DNA of 64,000 bases from assembly GCF_000275845.1 (NCBI RefSeq), contig NW_006766967.1, positions 34,487 through 98,486 of the forward strand. Reading direction: 5' to 3'. This document shows positions 44,646 to 55,461 of this stretch, one piece after another. Each line of letters opens with the position of its first letter. Within the stretch, counting starts at the first letter, position 1. The DNA is from Dichomitus squalens LYAD-421 SS1 (Eukaryota; Basidiomycota; Agaricomycetes; Polyporales; Polyporaceae). The position numbers were made by a program, and so were the translations under genes. Below the pieces are notes generated by a model. The model worked only from the letters and a program-made list of their open reading frames with translations, did not search any database and was not told the DNA's origin.

Positions 44646-45857
44646 CGGAGATCATCGGCCACACAAGGGTGTGGTACTATTCTTTGGTGTATGGAAAGTC
44701 GTCGTGCAATTGCAGGCTTGACCTTCACCGGAGGTGTTACAGCCCAAACCTCCCCCATGAACGTGTCCCATCAACACGCTTGAGCTGCCGACGAGACTGG
44801 ACTTGCAGGCGATGACGGTGCGTGTTCCCACCCTTGTCTCTGCTTCGTGACCTGCTCGTATCTTTGCTGTTGCGGAAGGGTTCACGATGGCCCCTGTTTC
44901 GAGCCGTTTCATTTTCTGCGTTCACCACAGCCAGCCCAAATCGTGCTTGTCTTGCTCAATGCATGTCTTATCGAGCATCCCCCGTAGCTCGTTCCGTAGG
45001 CGATATTTACCGTCGGCGTGCCTTCGTTTCCGTCAGTTGGTGTTGACTGCATCGCTAACCACTCAGTACTCAAGACTCGCGAGTATTGCGCGTGGATTGC
45101 GTTCTGCTCGTTTCTGGTCAGGCGGGTGAGGATGCTTCTCTCCTGAAAACAGATCGGGGTACATTGAGAAGCGGGTTGATCAAGGTTGATGAGTGCTAAA
45201 CTCAAACCGCAGTTTGATCGACCTTCCAAACCATCTTCCACCGTCACGATGTGGGGCTGGAGCCCTCCAGGTTTCATCCTCGTCGAGTATATTATCCGGA
45301 GAGAACTAGTGCCATGCTGGCTTGATGTACCTATCCGCCCCACCGGGATTAATGTTGTACCTTAAGTCACCTTCCGGCACGATGCGGGGCTCGACGTCGT
45401 TCAGTAGAACACCAACGTCTACCCTTCCTGTTCCGTTGTAATCGGGGATCTCCAGATTCTCAAAAAGTTTCTCTAGGACCGAGGGTGAACCACTCAGGCA
45501 CACGAGGTTTGATGAATCGTTGATCCAGCACGGCGCTCCACCACAAACGACAGGAGTCGGCTAAACGAGTGCTTTCGTGTGCAGCACAGCTTATGAGGCA
45601 ATCGCACGCCATCAACGCTGGAGACCGCGCGTTCTTAACGCGCTCCTCCAATGCGCGCTGGTGCGCCAAGTTGTATCCGGAGGCGCGCCCCACCTCCACG
45701 GCTGAAGTGCACCCGCGTCCTCGCATTTTCGTGTCGGCCCCGCCCGGCATAAAATCTCACCTCTCAGGACTGGTGGGTTCTTTGCACGAAAGGCCCCTTG
45801 ACGACTAAACGCACGTTCCTGCTCTCACGACTTCTATTTCCTCGCGAGACGGATACC
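44646..45857. other. Stretch with degraded coding relic
   Basis: No intact gene was recognised. On the minus strand, frames 45750-45460 and 45503-45306 look like consecutive parts of one former reading frame (see the pseudogene entry). A 144-codon minus frame at 44909-45343 may continue it. The last 50-100 bp before 45858 should hold the promoter and 5' UTR of the transporter gene, in CT-rich sequence (about 45820-45845). Confidence 0.35.
45306..45750 (-). pseudogene. Frameshifted relic of an unrecognised gene
   Basis: The first frame (45750-45460) ends ...RVPEWFTLGPRETF and a second (from about 45503) contains LFENLEIPDYNGTGRVDVGV and LNDVEPRIVPEGDLRYNIN. The two overlap at the shift near 45480, so a single-base indel seems to break one protein. 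Composition (Trp, Cys, Arg) looks coding. I do not recognise the family, and there is no clear start. Confidence 0.35.
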
Positions 45858-47815
45858 ATGAGCGGACAAGAGTACGAGCCAAAAAAGGCGTCCGACGCGG
45901 GCTCTGTCGCCTCTACCGACGAAGAGCAGGCGATCATCAAAATACAGATCCAGGAGGAGAGCGGCCACCAGATCAAGTACCGTTCGTGCTCATGGCAGAA
46001 GGTCCGTTGTCCTGCTTCCACTCCCCGCTCCGCGGCTTCTTTCTTCTTTTTCTCGGCCGACCATCCGGGAGTTGTGGGTGCTTATGTATCGCAAACTGGT
46101 ACTGATGCTTCGCGGGTCCCCACAAACAGACTGCCGCCCTGCTATTTTCGGAGTATATCTGCTTGGCCATCCTCTCGTGAGTCCAGATTTGTCAGGCTTT
46201 GTATCACACTGCATGGGGAACTGACGTGCTTGTCCCATGCTTCGCGTCTGATCGGCTCATATCTGTCGCCTCGCCTGTTATGTACGTCTGTGTTACCGTA
46301 CTACATATTTGCGGTGACGTAGCTTCCCGTGGTCATACTCCGTCCTCGGGCTCGTACCGGGCATCATCTTGACGCTCGTCGTCGCGGTCTCGGTCCTGTA
46401 TACGTCGCTCGCGCTCTGGAGATATTGCATGAAACACCCTGAGAGTACGTGCGCCTAATCATTGAACTTAATCCAATGTTCGACTGACTACTCCGCCATA
46501 GTTCGTGACGTGTGCGACATAGGTCAGGCACTGTTCGGAGGCTCAAAGTGGGCATACAATGCCACGGCTGTGTTCTTCCTCCTGAACAACACGTTCATTC
46601 AGGGTAAGCTTTGCGAAGTGGTTCGTTCATCACATTCCGATATGCTGACTTCGCGAGCACAGCCCTTCACGTTCTCGTCGGCGCGAAGCTCCTGAACACC
46701 CTTACCAACTCCGCGGCGTGCACAATTGTGTTCTCTGTCGTTTCGACGCTCATCTGCATCATCTTCACGCTTCCGCGTACGCTCAATGAGCTGTCGTACC
46801 TTGGCACGTTCTCCGCCATCACGATGGGAATCGGTGAGCAGGGCTGTCGCGTGTGGGTTGGTTTCGCCGCTCACCAACTGTTGTAGCTGTACTGCTTGCG
46901 ATTATCTTCGCAGGTGTTGAGGAACATCCATTCGGCTGGACACCAGGTGCAGACCCGATTGTCACCGCCTGGCCCGTCAAAGGCACGACGTTCGTGGCCG
47001 GCATGAGCGCGTTCATGAACATCACCTACACGTTCGTTGGGCAAATCACTCTTCCTTCCGTACGTCTGCCCGTTCTGTCACTCATCCGCCCACGCTGACC
47101 GCGAGTACGCGTGCAGTTCATTGCGGAAATGAAAGAGCCCAAAGACTTCCCCAAGGCTCTTTGGGCAGTCTCGATCGCCGAAATGGTCGTCTTCACCCTC
47201 TGCGGCGCGCTCGTCTACCACTGGACCGGCAACCAGTACATGACCGCACCCGCGTTCGGCTCGCTCTCGCCCCTCTACAAGAAGATCGCGTTCTCGTTCG
47301 CCATCCCCACCATCGTCTTCCTCGGGGCGCTATACGGGAGCGTGACGGCGCGATTCCTGTTCTTCCGCATCTTCAAGGAGTCGCACCACCGATACACAAA
47401 CACCGTGAAGGGGTGGAGCACGTGGGTGGCGATCATCGTCGTAAATTGGATCATCGCGTTCGTGATCGCGGAGGTTATCCCGTTCTTCTCGGACATGCTG
47501 TCGTTGATGTGCTCGCTCTTCGGTGCGTCTCCTCTGCTTCCCCTGCGAGCGTGTTCGCTGACCTACGGGTGCGCCTACGCAGACTGCTGGTTCGGCTTCA
47601 TCTTCTGGGGCCTCGCGTACATGACGCTGTACCCGGGCAAGGAGCGGTGGGCGGGGCTCTGGCGGTCACTGCAGACGGCGCTCAACTACTTCATCATCCT
47701 CGTCGGCATTTTCATCATGGTCGCCGGCACGTACGCGTCAGTGCAGAGCATAGTCGACTCGTATCGCGCGTCGGCGTACGGATCTGCGTTCACGTGCGCG
47801 AGTAATGCATTATAG
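45858..47815 (+). CDS. Amino acid transporter, AAAP family (Neurospora mtr-like)
   Basis: This is a proton-coupled uptake permease of the amino acid/auxin permease family, predicted with 11 membrane segments. The ATG at 45858 opens an acidic cytoplasmic leader (MSGQEYEPKKASDAGSVAS) and HQIKYRSCSWQK, followed by short exons AALLFSEYICLAILS and FPWSYSVLGLVPGIILTLVV. Then come YTSLALWRYCMKHPE, DVCDIGQALFGGSKW, VFFLLNNTFIQALHVLVGAK and IIFTLPRTLNELSYLGTFSA. The next exons include GMSAFMNITYTFVGQITLPS, FIAEMKEPKDFPKALWAVSI and WTGNQYMTAPAFGSLSPLYK. The last exon has WFGFIFWGLAYMTLYPGKER and ends at 47815. FIAEMKxPxDFPKAL is a strong fungal mtr-type signature. Seven or eight introns of 50-80 bp are present. 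Neutral and aromatic amino acids are the usual substrates of the family; specificity is not readable here. Confidence 0.87.
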
Positions 47816-48288
47816 TGCATGCTCGATGTACTTGCATTTTGCACTGCGCCGTCTAGTTGTAAGGTCGAATGCCGGGCTTAACTTATATAAGTAGGTACTG
47901 CATATTGTCAGGATTATGAGGAGTTGGGGGTTCGCGCTACCAAAATAATCACCGGGATGGCTGCTGGGCCATTTGGAAAGCTCTCTGTGTCCTATCAAAA
48001 GATGTGTTCTTCGTCCATGGTACTACGACAAGAATACAAGGGGCTGCTCCAGGTAGGCGAACGTGGTAAGTGACGGCTACTCAGTCGTTCGCTGTCGGAG
48101 ATGTATACTGCATCTTGCGTTCCGCCATGAACATCACGAGTATACCAACCCATGCACCGATTGAATGGTTTAAATATCATGATGATTCTTCCTCCGTACC
48201 GAAGTTTATGCATTCCTCTATTTTACAACCTCAAGGGCATCCAACTTCCGGCACAAACAAGCACCGATAGTTCAGTTCATGTCGCACC
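47816..48288. other. Convergent intergenic spacer
   Basis: About 470 bp separates the stop of the transporter gene from the stop of the dioxygenase gene, which converge. It is AT-richer than its surroundings and contains no frame worth calling. It must hold both 3' UTRs and polyadenylation signals. Confidence 0.5.
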
Positions 48289-49912
48289 TCACAACCCGAG
48301 CGCCTCTCGCCTACTCTTGCTCTTGGGGTCAAAATACGGCACTTCGCCCAGACTCACCGCCCGGTTTCCCTCCCGGTCCTCCTTGCCATAATCAAGCGTC
48401 GCAGTGTGGAACGTCGAGCGGTTGTCCCAGATCGCGACATCGTTCTTGCCCCACCTGTAGCGCACCTGCAGGTCGTGGTTCTCCGCGACGTGCCGGAATA
48501 GGTACTGGAGGACGTCGTCGGACTCGTCGGGAGTGAGCTCGAGGATGCGTTTGGTGAAGGTGCGGTTGACGTAGAGCGTTTTGTAGCCCGTCACGGGATT
48601 CGTGCGGATCACAGGGCTGTCGGAGGATGTGGTCAGAATTGACCACGAGAAGGACGAAGGATAGCGTACTGGACAGCGGTGAGGTTCTCGCCCTTGTTGA
48701 GAGGCGAGCCGCGCGGGTCCTGGATTTTGACACCCTTCGCCTTCGCATACTGTGTTATGCCATTTTGAAGTTAATCGGGCCGTCTGCTGGAAGAGGCGAT
48801 GCAGAATACAGATGGATTCACCTCGTTGAAGAAGTCCGCGTTATGTACAGCAGTCAGGCCCTCGAGGAAACGCTTGAAGGCTGGGGAGAGGCGATCGTAG
48901 GCCTCGTAGCCGCTCGCCCACTATAGCAAGTAGCAATACACTGAGAATCAGCGAAGAGACGAGCGAGAGGGACAACTTACGAGGGTATCACCGCCGACTA
49001 TGAATATGAGAAGTTGAGGTCGAACTATGAGCTCAAACGCAAGCAAGACTGGTGTGCTTACCCTTGGGAAGAGTGTGGATTTTGAGGATCTGTAAATGTT
49101 GGATGGCGGTGTCAGATGCGATTGATGTGAAACACAGGAGTAACACGACACTCACAGCATAATCGGAGGGGACCTTTTCGAAGGTAATATCCGCGTGCCA
49201 GCCCGTGCTCGCGCGCGTGTGCTCATTGACGCCCGCGCGTGCAATGCCATCTGTTCCCGTACAGCACCACGAATAACCTCATGTCAGCACAAACGCCAAC
49301 ACGCTACACCAGGATAACGCAAGCGCAAACACGCACTCTTGCTTGAGATCACGCTCACCTCCGGCCCAAACTCGGCCGTAGTCTCCGAGACGGGATGGAT
49401 GTGCAGGCCCGATGTCTCAGGCTTGCCCGACAGACGGCCAAGACGGTCGGCGAGCTTGAGCTGGTCCTCGATCTTGATGTCCTGGTCCTTGAAGAAGACC
49501 ACGCCGCGTTCAGAGACCAGGCGCGCGAGGTCGCGGAGCTGCTCGTCGGCATTAGGCGCGTTGAGGATCGCGCTTAACTGCGTCGAAGGGTCTGGACATG
49601 AGAAAGAAAGATCAGCGTTGTTTCAGGACGGTATGGGTGGCAGTAGTAGAGCTGTGGTGAGGAGGAGGATGGGTGGTTTGAGACAAGGGGCCTGATGAGC
49701 GCGCATAACAGTTAGACGAATAGACGTTAGGCTGCCACACGGATGCTGCCTATTAACCGAAGCTGGCAAGACCTTGTACTGATGTGCTCATAGCTCCCTT
49801 TGAAATGAGAACGACGCGCACCTGTGAAGGTTGTCCCAATGTGTACAGTCTCGTCCCGGGCGGGGTAGTTGGAGAGAGAGCGGAGAAGACCACGTTCGAT
49901 TGAGTCGGTCAT
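48289..49912 (-). CDS. TauD/TfdA-type 2-oxoglutarate-dependent dioxygenase (sulfonate-type)
   Basis: This is an Fe(II)/2-oxoglutarate oxygenase of the TauD family, which in fungi (Jlp1 type) frees sulfite from sulfonates such as taurine. The start ATG at 49912 gives MTDSIERGLLRSLSNYPARD. Later exons read SAILNAPNADEQLRDLARLV and SERGVVFFKDQDIKIEDQLK, then LHIHPVSETTAEFGPEVSVI. Next come GWHADITFEKVPSDYAIL, with the iron-binding HxD pair, and FERLSPAFKRFLEGLTAVHN. The last exon has GKNDVAIWDNRSTFHTATLD, with the distal His, and then EGNRAVSLGEVP, with the Arg expected to bind the 2-oxoglutarate carboxylate. All expected ligands are present, so the enzyme should be active. About six introns are inferred; internal boundaries are approximate. 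The substrate is inferred from family resemblance only. Confidence 0.82.
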
Positions 49913-50524
49913 TGTGAGCTCGATGGTAGATGGCGAGCAGATGGGATGAGTAGAGAGGATCGGACAGAACGGAGGGCGAGGGACGGGCGAGATGAGGTAC
50001 GGGGGCACGGAGTAAATGCTTGCTCGCTAGCACGCCATCCAGGCTGGGGCTCATTCGACGATTGGCTGATAATGAGCAATGCTCCCCACGGGGGAGAACG
50101 TACATATGCTGTCACTTATCCACCCGCGTTCCTTGTTTCGGATGATCTGTACAATTCCTTGTGACCGCATGGCTTCTGATTTGCGGAAGAGTTCGAGAGC
50201 GAGGCAAATCCAGTTCTAGATATTGGGCTGAGATATCTGAGGAGTGGTTGAACAGTCTATTTTTGCAGGATCACCTGTTCTATGTTAGTCGCTTACCAGC
50301 CTCGCAGACCATGATACGACCGCTACGTCGTGTGTCGAAGGCCAGCTGATATGTCGACGGTGGAGGTCGTCTACGAATTCAAGCAGACCCATATGAGCGC
50401 CCATGCATGTAGGCGCTACGGCCCTCCCACAGGAGTTTGCTGTCGACCGTAGCCACCCGCGAGGACTGCTCTTGTGCTCCCCAGCTGCTACTCTTCTCGC
50501 GTCTTTGCACACCTTGGCTGCAAA
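49913..50524. other. Divergent spacer between dioxygenase and mitochondrial protein genes
   Basis: About 610 bp lies between two start codons pointing away from each other, so both promoters lie here. No coding frame is convincing. I see no clear TATA box or palindrome. Confidence 0.5.
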
Positions 50525-52520
50525 ATGTCGTCAATAGCGGCTGCATGTGCTCGGTCAGCTCGCGCAGTATCCGCACTACGTGGTGCGCGGGCTTTCGCTA
50601 CCGAGACATTCGCCTCGGGCTCTTCAAGTTCTGCGACCGACTTTCTTCCTGCTCAAGACCGCACCGGCAGCTCAGCGCGACCAAGGCAACAAGCTAATGT
50701 GAGCCATCACGACGTGAAGTCGATCTACGTCAGGGCATGGGACGACATCAGCACCATGCCTGAATTCTTTGCCATTCTGCGCGGGGTGGAGAGGAGGTTC
50801 GGAACCGTGAAGGAGTTTAGGGTTGGTAGGGTGAGTTGTATTCATGTCATCCACTTCTGTGTATTCGTCGGCCATTTTCACTTGCCATACCGAGGACCAA
50901 TGTATTAGAGTCCTTTCGCAGGCGATTCGAAACCGGTGGGGTAGTTCAATTTGTCAGCGCTCCCAGTTCAGAATCAGCTGAGGTGTGTCCCTCGCACATC
51001 CCTTTGGCGGCCAATAATCGTTGCGCAATAGCGCGCTTGACAAGGTATCCACTGCACCACCAATTCAGAGATTGGGCAGACCCAATCCGGTTTTGAATTG
51101 GCTGCGAAAGGACTCTATTCGTGAATGACATCCCGATCATTTAATCTTGCGCATCAGGGTATATTTGCCAAAGCTCGGGCCACGAAACAGAGGCTCAAAG
51201 TGGAGGCGAGATCGCCCGAGCCCGTACTCCACTTCTTCCCGAGCGAGTGCGCAAGAGGTCCTTGCACCCGACACAACGCCCGAATAGTGGTTTCTCATTC
51301 GCTGGTACCTATAATCATTGCCGCCTCAGGGAGGTGGCCACCTCTCCGCATACCCCACCTCTGCTCGAGATCCAAGGGATTGTATCTCGAGCGACGTGAA
51401 AATAGCCTAGGAAATTTCTCCCTGGCTCCCACAAATTCACCCTGTTGTAATCGCGGAAGCGACCTCTGGTCTCTCACAACTTTCCCTCTTCACCCTCTCT
51501 CTACACGTGTACTGATCGCCACCACAGGATCATGACGTGACCTCAAAATACCTCAACTATTTCATGTTTGAGTTCGCCGACGACGCCTCCTTCGACCGCA
51601 TCCCCGCCGCCGGCACCAACATCAAGATCGAGGTCCCCGTCGTCAAAGCCGCGGTCCCGGGGGGTATCGGCCTCGCCGACCTCGCCGGGCTCCTGGAGCC
51701 CCAAGAGCTCGATCCCGAGCTAGAGGAGATCAAGCATGGCATCTATGGGCCACCCGTCTCCGTCCTTCCACCTGAAACCTCGGAGGGAACGAAGAGACAG
51801 ACGAGGATGGTCGAGGTCATCGTGCAGCGTGCCAGTGCGTCCTCGTTCTCCATCGCCCAGATCATAGCCCAGGTCCCAAGCTAACCTATCCTCGGTCGAA
51901 CAGAACGCGACACTGCCGAGTTCCCCCGCAGTCACTCGCTCTACCCGCACCGGCACTTCGGTCCCGCGTTCTACGACTGGGGCGGCTTCTACACCCCTCA
52001 ACCCGGGTCGGACGATCGCCCCGTGCCGCCGCTGATGACTGCTGCGGTGGAGAAGTGGCGCGAATGGGCGCTCAAGGATCCTCGGCGGGCGGCGCGCGAA
52101 CAGGAGGAGGCGCAGAAACAAAGCTCGCTGAGGGTCGCAGACGAGGAGGCGGAGAGGGCAGAGGCGGAAAGGAGGATGGAAGAGGATGAGAAGCATGCTC
52201 GGGAGAGGGAGAAGGAGATCGGGGAGATGCTGGTGAGGGGTGCAGAGGAGGAGGAGGCGGCTGTGGTGCAACGGAGCTGTCCTTTCGCGGCTGCTATCCA
52301 TAAGGACGCGACGACGACGCGGTTGTCGTCGCGCCGGGAGAAGATCCTAGAACGTGCGAGGCGCAATGCGCGGATCCCTGTGCCGCAGGTGCTCAGGGCG
52401 GAGGAAGCGGCGGAGTCAGAGGAGCAGGAAGAGGCAGGGCGGAGGACAGAGGAGGCGAAGGAGGTGGATGTGACGACGCTGAGGGACCGGCTGATGAAGC
52501 TCATGGGTGGGAAGTGGTGA
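50525..52520 (+). CDS. Unrecognised mitochondrial protein with RRM-like segment
   Basis: Three exons join in frame: 50525-50830, 51528-51834 and 51904-52520 (1,230 nt, 409 residues). The N-terminus MSSIAAACARSARAVSALRG followed by ARAFATE is a typical mitochondrial presequence. The segment KSIYVRAWDDISTMPEFFAI ... FGTVKEFRVGR ... YLNYFMFEFADDASFDRIP has the beta-alpha-beta order and FxxFEF-type strand of an RNA-recognition fold. The third exon has HRHFGPAFYDWGGFYTPQP and a long Glu/Arg coiled coil (from about 52055 to 52250), then a basic end closing with LMKLMGGKW. I cannot name the family; mitochondrial RNA metabolism or ribosome function is inference. The first intron is 697 bp because it contains a 212-bp MITE; the second is 69 bp. 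Confidence 0.7.
50906..51117. mobile_element. MITE-like element, family 3, in intron 1 of the RRM-like gene
   Basis: Arms 50906-50936 and 51087-51117 are inverted copies matching at 28 of 31 positions, beginning TAGAGTCCTTTCGCAG. Both outer ends are TA, as expected if a TA target was duplicated, the Tc1/mariner habit. The 212-bp element has no transposase and lies within an intron ten times longer than its neighbour. Confidence 0.78.
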
Positions 52521-54404
52521 ATTCTCGCCTGCGTACGTGCTTAAGGTGAGGGGGCCATTAGAGGAAGAAAGTATACTAGTCTCGGTTAATTACGCTGAAT
52601 AGATCGCGTCAGCCTTGTGCCCCTGCTGCTTGACTCAGGATTGTGTGGCTGCAAGATACCTCAGGGCCATCTGTTCGAAGTATGCGTGCATACGGTCTGC
52701 CTTCAGGATGAGTACTTGACACTACAATACGATATGTTTGCTGGGCACGCTACTGGTAATTAGGACTAGTTGCTACTGTCCCTTGATGCGAGAGCTAAGT
52801 GAGATCACAAGTCTCTTTACCGGGTATGTTTACCCATTCTTAATAGTAGCGCGAGACATAATAGTATGATGTAAGAAGCAAGTATACACTGTATTGTACT
52901 ATTGGATTGTCGTATGATGTACTGTACGGCCCCGTTCGGTACGTCGGATAGGATTAGGATAGGGTTAGTTGACCAGCCAAAATCGCCGTAGCCGCTCAGT
53001 GATGGGAACGCTCCGGGCGGCCCCTACGGCGGTTTGGCAGGAAAAACTAGACCTATCCTACTCTAACCCAACATACCGAACGGAGCCTAAGAGTCTAGTG
53101 TACAGGATTATAATGAGTGGTGTAGTGTACATGTGATGTGGTGCGGTAGTACGGTGGTGGAGTGTGGTGTGGTGTGTGCAGAATCGTCTGATGTGAGAGG
53201 CTAGGGCTACATGATGTCCGTGCGTTGTCCGTATGTATGGAACAGGAAAGGATGAATGATGCGTGAGGTGATACAAGTGCGAAGGATAAGATACTATGCT
53301 ATAGAACCCGGGTTCGTTGTGGGATAGCGATGTGAGCGAACGGGAGTTCACAACGGTAAGCGCATGTGGATCCATGATGGGCATACCGGGAAGAAAAGGT
53401 GATTGTGGACGATCGTTGAAACCGGGAGGGAGACGTCGGGAGACGTGTACGGGTGGAACATGACGATGGGTGAAGCGGAGAATCGAAGGGAGCAGGGTTG
53501 CTTGTGGCGTAGAGGTGGCCAGCGATAGGACCGACGGAGGATGTGGTATGGAGAGTGGAAGGCGGGGACAGGGAAGAGGGGTGGAAGCGGGTGGGTTGGA
53601 AAGGCACAGAGTCGAGGCAAGGTAGGACTCGACCTAGTGAAGGTCGACGAAGAAAGTGAGGCGATCGAGAAGGGCAGTGGGTGAACGCCAACAGATATGA
53701 CATGTCAGATGCGGACCTGAAGCGCGCTGCGCATAAATCAATATAACGCTGGAAAGATGTCGAGGAAGTCGAAGGGGTCGGTAGTGTCGCCCGAGAGCAA
53801 GCTCTCATACGAAACAAGCAAAAATCCGCGGTCGTGCGAAGTTATACGAGGCGAACATGTGCTGAAAATGCACGTGTCCACGCTAGACCTGGAAGTTTCA
53901 CAGTGTTGAGGTGTGTAGGACGAGGATGAACGGATAAAGGGCAACAGCGGGCGAAGCGGTGACTCCGGTGATCAGGCGGTAGTCGCGTGTAGCCTTGCGC
54001 TCTGGCGATGGATAGTTAAACATCAGAAGCGGCCTCACAACGTTCCATGGCGAGCGTGTTCAAGCGAGCGGTCCCGATCTGAGACGTCTCTCGAATCCGG
54101 GCAGCGAACGCGAGCTCAGCAAGCCCTCAAGCGCTCCGGGCGCCAGATGGGACTCTGGAGGAACCGATTGCGGGTAGCCATAGAGTGTCGATATAGAGAA
54201 ATAACATCGGTGGACGGGAGTAGAGAGATGGAAAAGGGAGACTGAGAGAGATAAGAGCGTTTGACTTGACTCGTGGTTTGTGGGATTTGGTGGTTTTATG
54301 CTGCGGGCGACGACGAGCAGAGATATATACAATCCAAGAGAGGGAAATGATAGAGATAGGGTGGACCACGCCACCTTGATTCGAGCTGAGGGGTCTTGGG
54401 GAGG
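52521..54404. other. 1.9-kb gene-free stretch with MITE and GT-rich tract
   Basis: It contains the second copy of MITE family 2 (52925-53090). A GT/GGT-rich low-complexity tract (about 53120-53185) follows. Minus-strand frames 53299-53817 (172 codons) and 54060-54374 (104 codons) are Ser/Thr/Pro-rich, lack motifs, and probably reflect the 3' flank of the HMG-box gene at 54405 rather than genes. Confidence 0.45.
52925..53090. mobile_element. MITE-like element, family 2, copy 2 (about 165 bp)
   Basis: It is homologous to 39704-39858: 'ggataggattagg' near the left end, 'aatcgccgtagccgctcagt', 'ggcggtttggcaggaaaaac' and 'ctagacctatcctactctaac' recur in order. The ends form inverted repeats, cccgttcggtacgt at the left and its relative (ataccgaacggagcctaa) at the right. 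There is no coding capacity. Confidence 0.75.
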
Positions 54405-55322
54405 CTAGAGAGCCGTGGAGAACGTGGCGTCGTGGGGCGCGACCGCGTTAGGATCGATCAGGTCTTCGCCTTCGGTGAAGGCCCAATCTTCATATGAGAT
54501 TGTTGACTGGGACTTCGGCGCGAGAGTTTCCTTTGTAGCGCCGAAGCAAGAACCCAGGGCGGCGGAAGTAGGGGGACCAGAAGAGTCCACTGACAACCAG
54601 GAATCTGGAGAACCAAAGAGTAGGGCAAACACTGGCGCGTCGATGACTGGGTCGTAGAGGGATCCCTCCTCACCAGCGAGGTACATGAAGGGAATATCAT
54701 GCGTTAGAGGGAGAGGTGGCAGTGGCAGATATGGGGGAGTAGGACAGTCTCGAGAGCTGGACGAAGAGCCGGAGGAAGGGTAGGGGGAAGGAGCGTCCGG
54801 CAGCGGGGACAAAGCGGAGGTCAAGCTCGAGCGGCGCGAGCGGGCGCTGAGCATCGCCTCGTGTCCTGGTTGCGAATTCTCGATAGAACTTCCCTGCGCG
54901 TTCTCAGCGTCAGCGTGAGTGAACCTGCCGTTTTTTGCTCTTCGGCTGGACCAGTATTGCGGGTACTTGGCCTTATGGTCCTCCATCTTCTGACGGGCGG
55001 CGACTTGATAGGTATCGCGCTCAGCCTGAGAGAGCTTCCGCCACGCGACGCTTGCCTCCTTGGTTAACTCCTCTTGCCGTTTGGTACGGCCATCGGCCGA
55101 GACTCGGTTGACGGGATCTCTCACGTACGTCGAGCGGAAGAGCATGAAGGAGTTTGCCGGCTGTCTGACCCGCTGGCGATCCTTGCTCTTCGGGGGTGCC
55201 GCGCGAGGTCTAGAACTCGCACGTACCTTGGACGTGATACGCTGTGAGCGAAGCCCGGAGGTCTCGGGAACACGACTATGGAGTGTATCAGTGAACGAGA
55301 TACTCCTGTACCGTGCACACAT
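54405..55322 (-). CDS. HMG-box transcription factor
   Basis: This carries a canonical HMG box, unlike the two other HMG genes here. From the ATG at 55322 (MCARYRSISFTDTLHSRVPE) a basic Pro-rich leader precedes VRQPANSFMLFRSTYVRDPV. The box continues with QEELTKEASVAWRKLSQAER and DTYQVAARQKMEDHKAKYPQ, which contain the Trp and Lys positions of the second and third box helices, then YWSSRRAKNGR. After the box come a Ser-rich region, a run of Pro (LPLPPLPLTHDIPFMYLA) and an acidic end (WAFTEGEDLIDPN) that resembles an activation segment. About 305 residues, no intron needed from this start. The frame is open upstream to 55577, but the TATA-like box at 55454 favours the shorter model. In fungi such single-box proteins include mating and developmental regulators; the role here is unknown. 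Confidence 0.78.
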   Translation of the reverse strand: MCARYRSISFTDTLHSRVPETSGLRSQRITSKVRASSRPRAAPPKSKDRQRVRQPANSFMLFRSTYVRDPVNRVSADGRTKRQEELTKEASVAWRKLSQAERDTYQVAARQKMEDHKAKYPQYWSSRRAKNGRFTHADAENAQGSSIENSQPGHEAMLSARSRRSSLTSALSPLPDAPSPYPSSGSSSSSRDCPTPPYLPLPPLPLTHDIPFMYLAGEEGSLYDPVIDAPVFALLFGSPDSWLSVDSSGPPTSAALGSCFGATKETLAPKSQSTISYEDWAFTEGEDLIDPNAVAPHDATFSTAL

Positions 55323-55453
55323 CAACGACCTTCGGCAGAGAGTGTGTGGGGAAGGCCTACTCGCTAGCCATGCACGCGCCCTGGTCTCTGTGGAGCATGG
55401 GAGTGTGGAGGAAGGGGGAAAGAGACCAGGGCCTCTCGTTCCACCTGAGATCG

Positions 55454-55461
55454 CTATATAA
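55454..55461 (-). promoter_or_regulatory. TATA-like box upstream of HMG-box gene
   Basis: The minus strand reads TTATATAG at 55461-55454, about 130 bp upstream of the preferred ATG at 55322. Its position suits transcription of the shorter model with a 5' UTR of around 100 nt. It is a short motif and could be chance. Confidence 0.4.

Noticed and set aside
47161..47805. A 214-codon plus-strand Arg/His-rich frame
   Set aside because: It overlaps the last exons of the amino acid transporter in another frame and has no motif; high GC keeps it open.
53299..53817. A 172-codon Ser/Pro-rich minus frame
   Set aside because: Low complexity, no conserved feature, and located in the 3' flank of the HMG-box gene.
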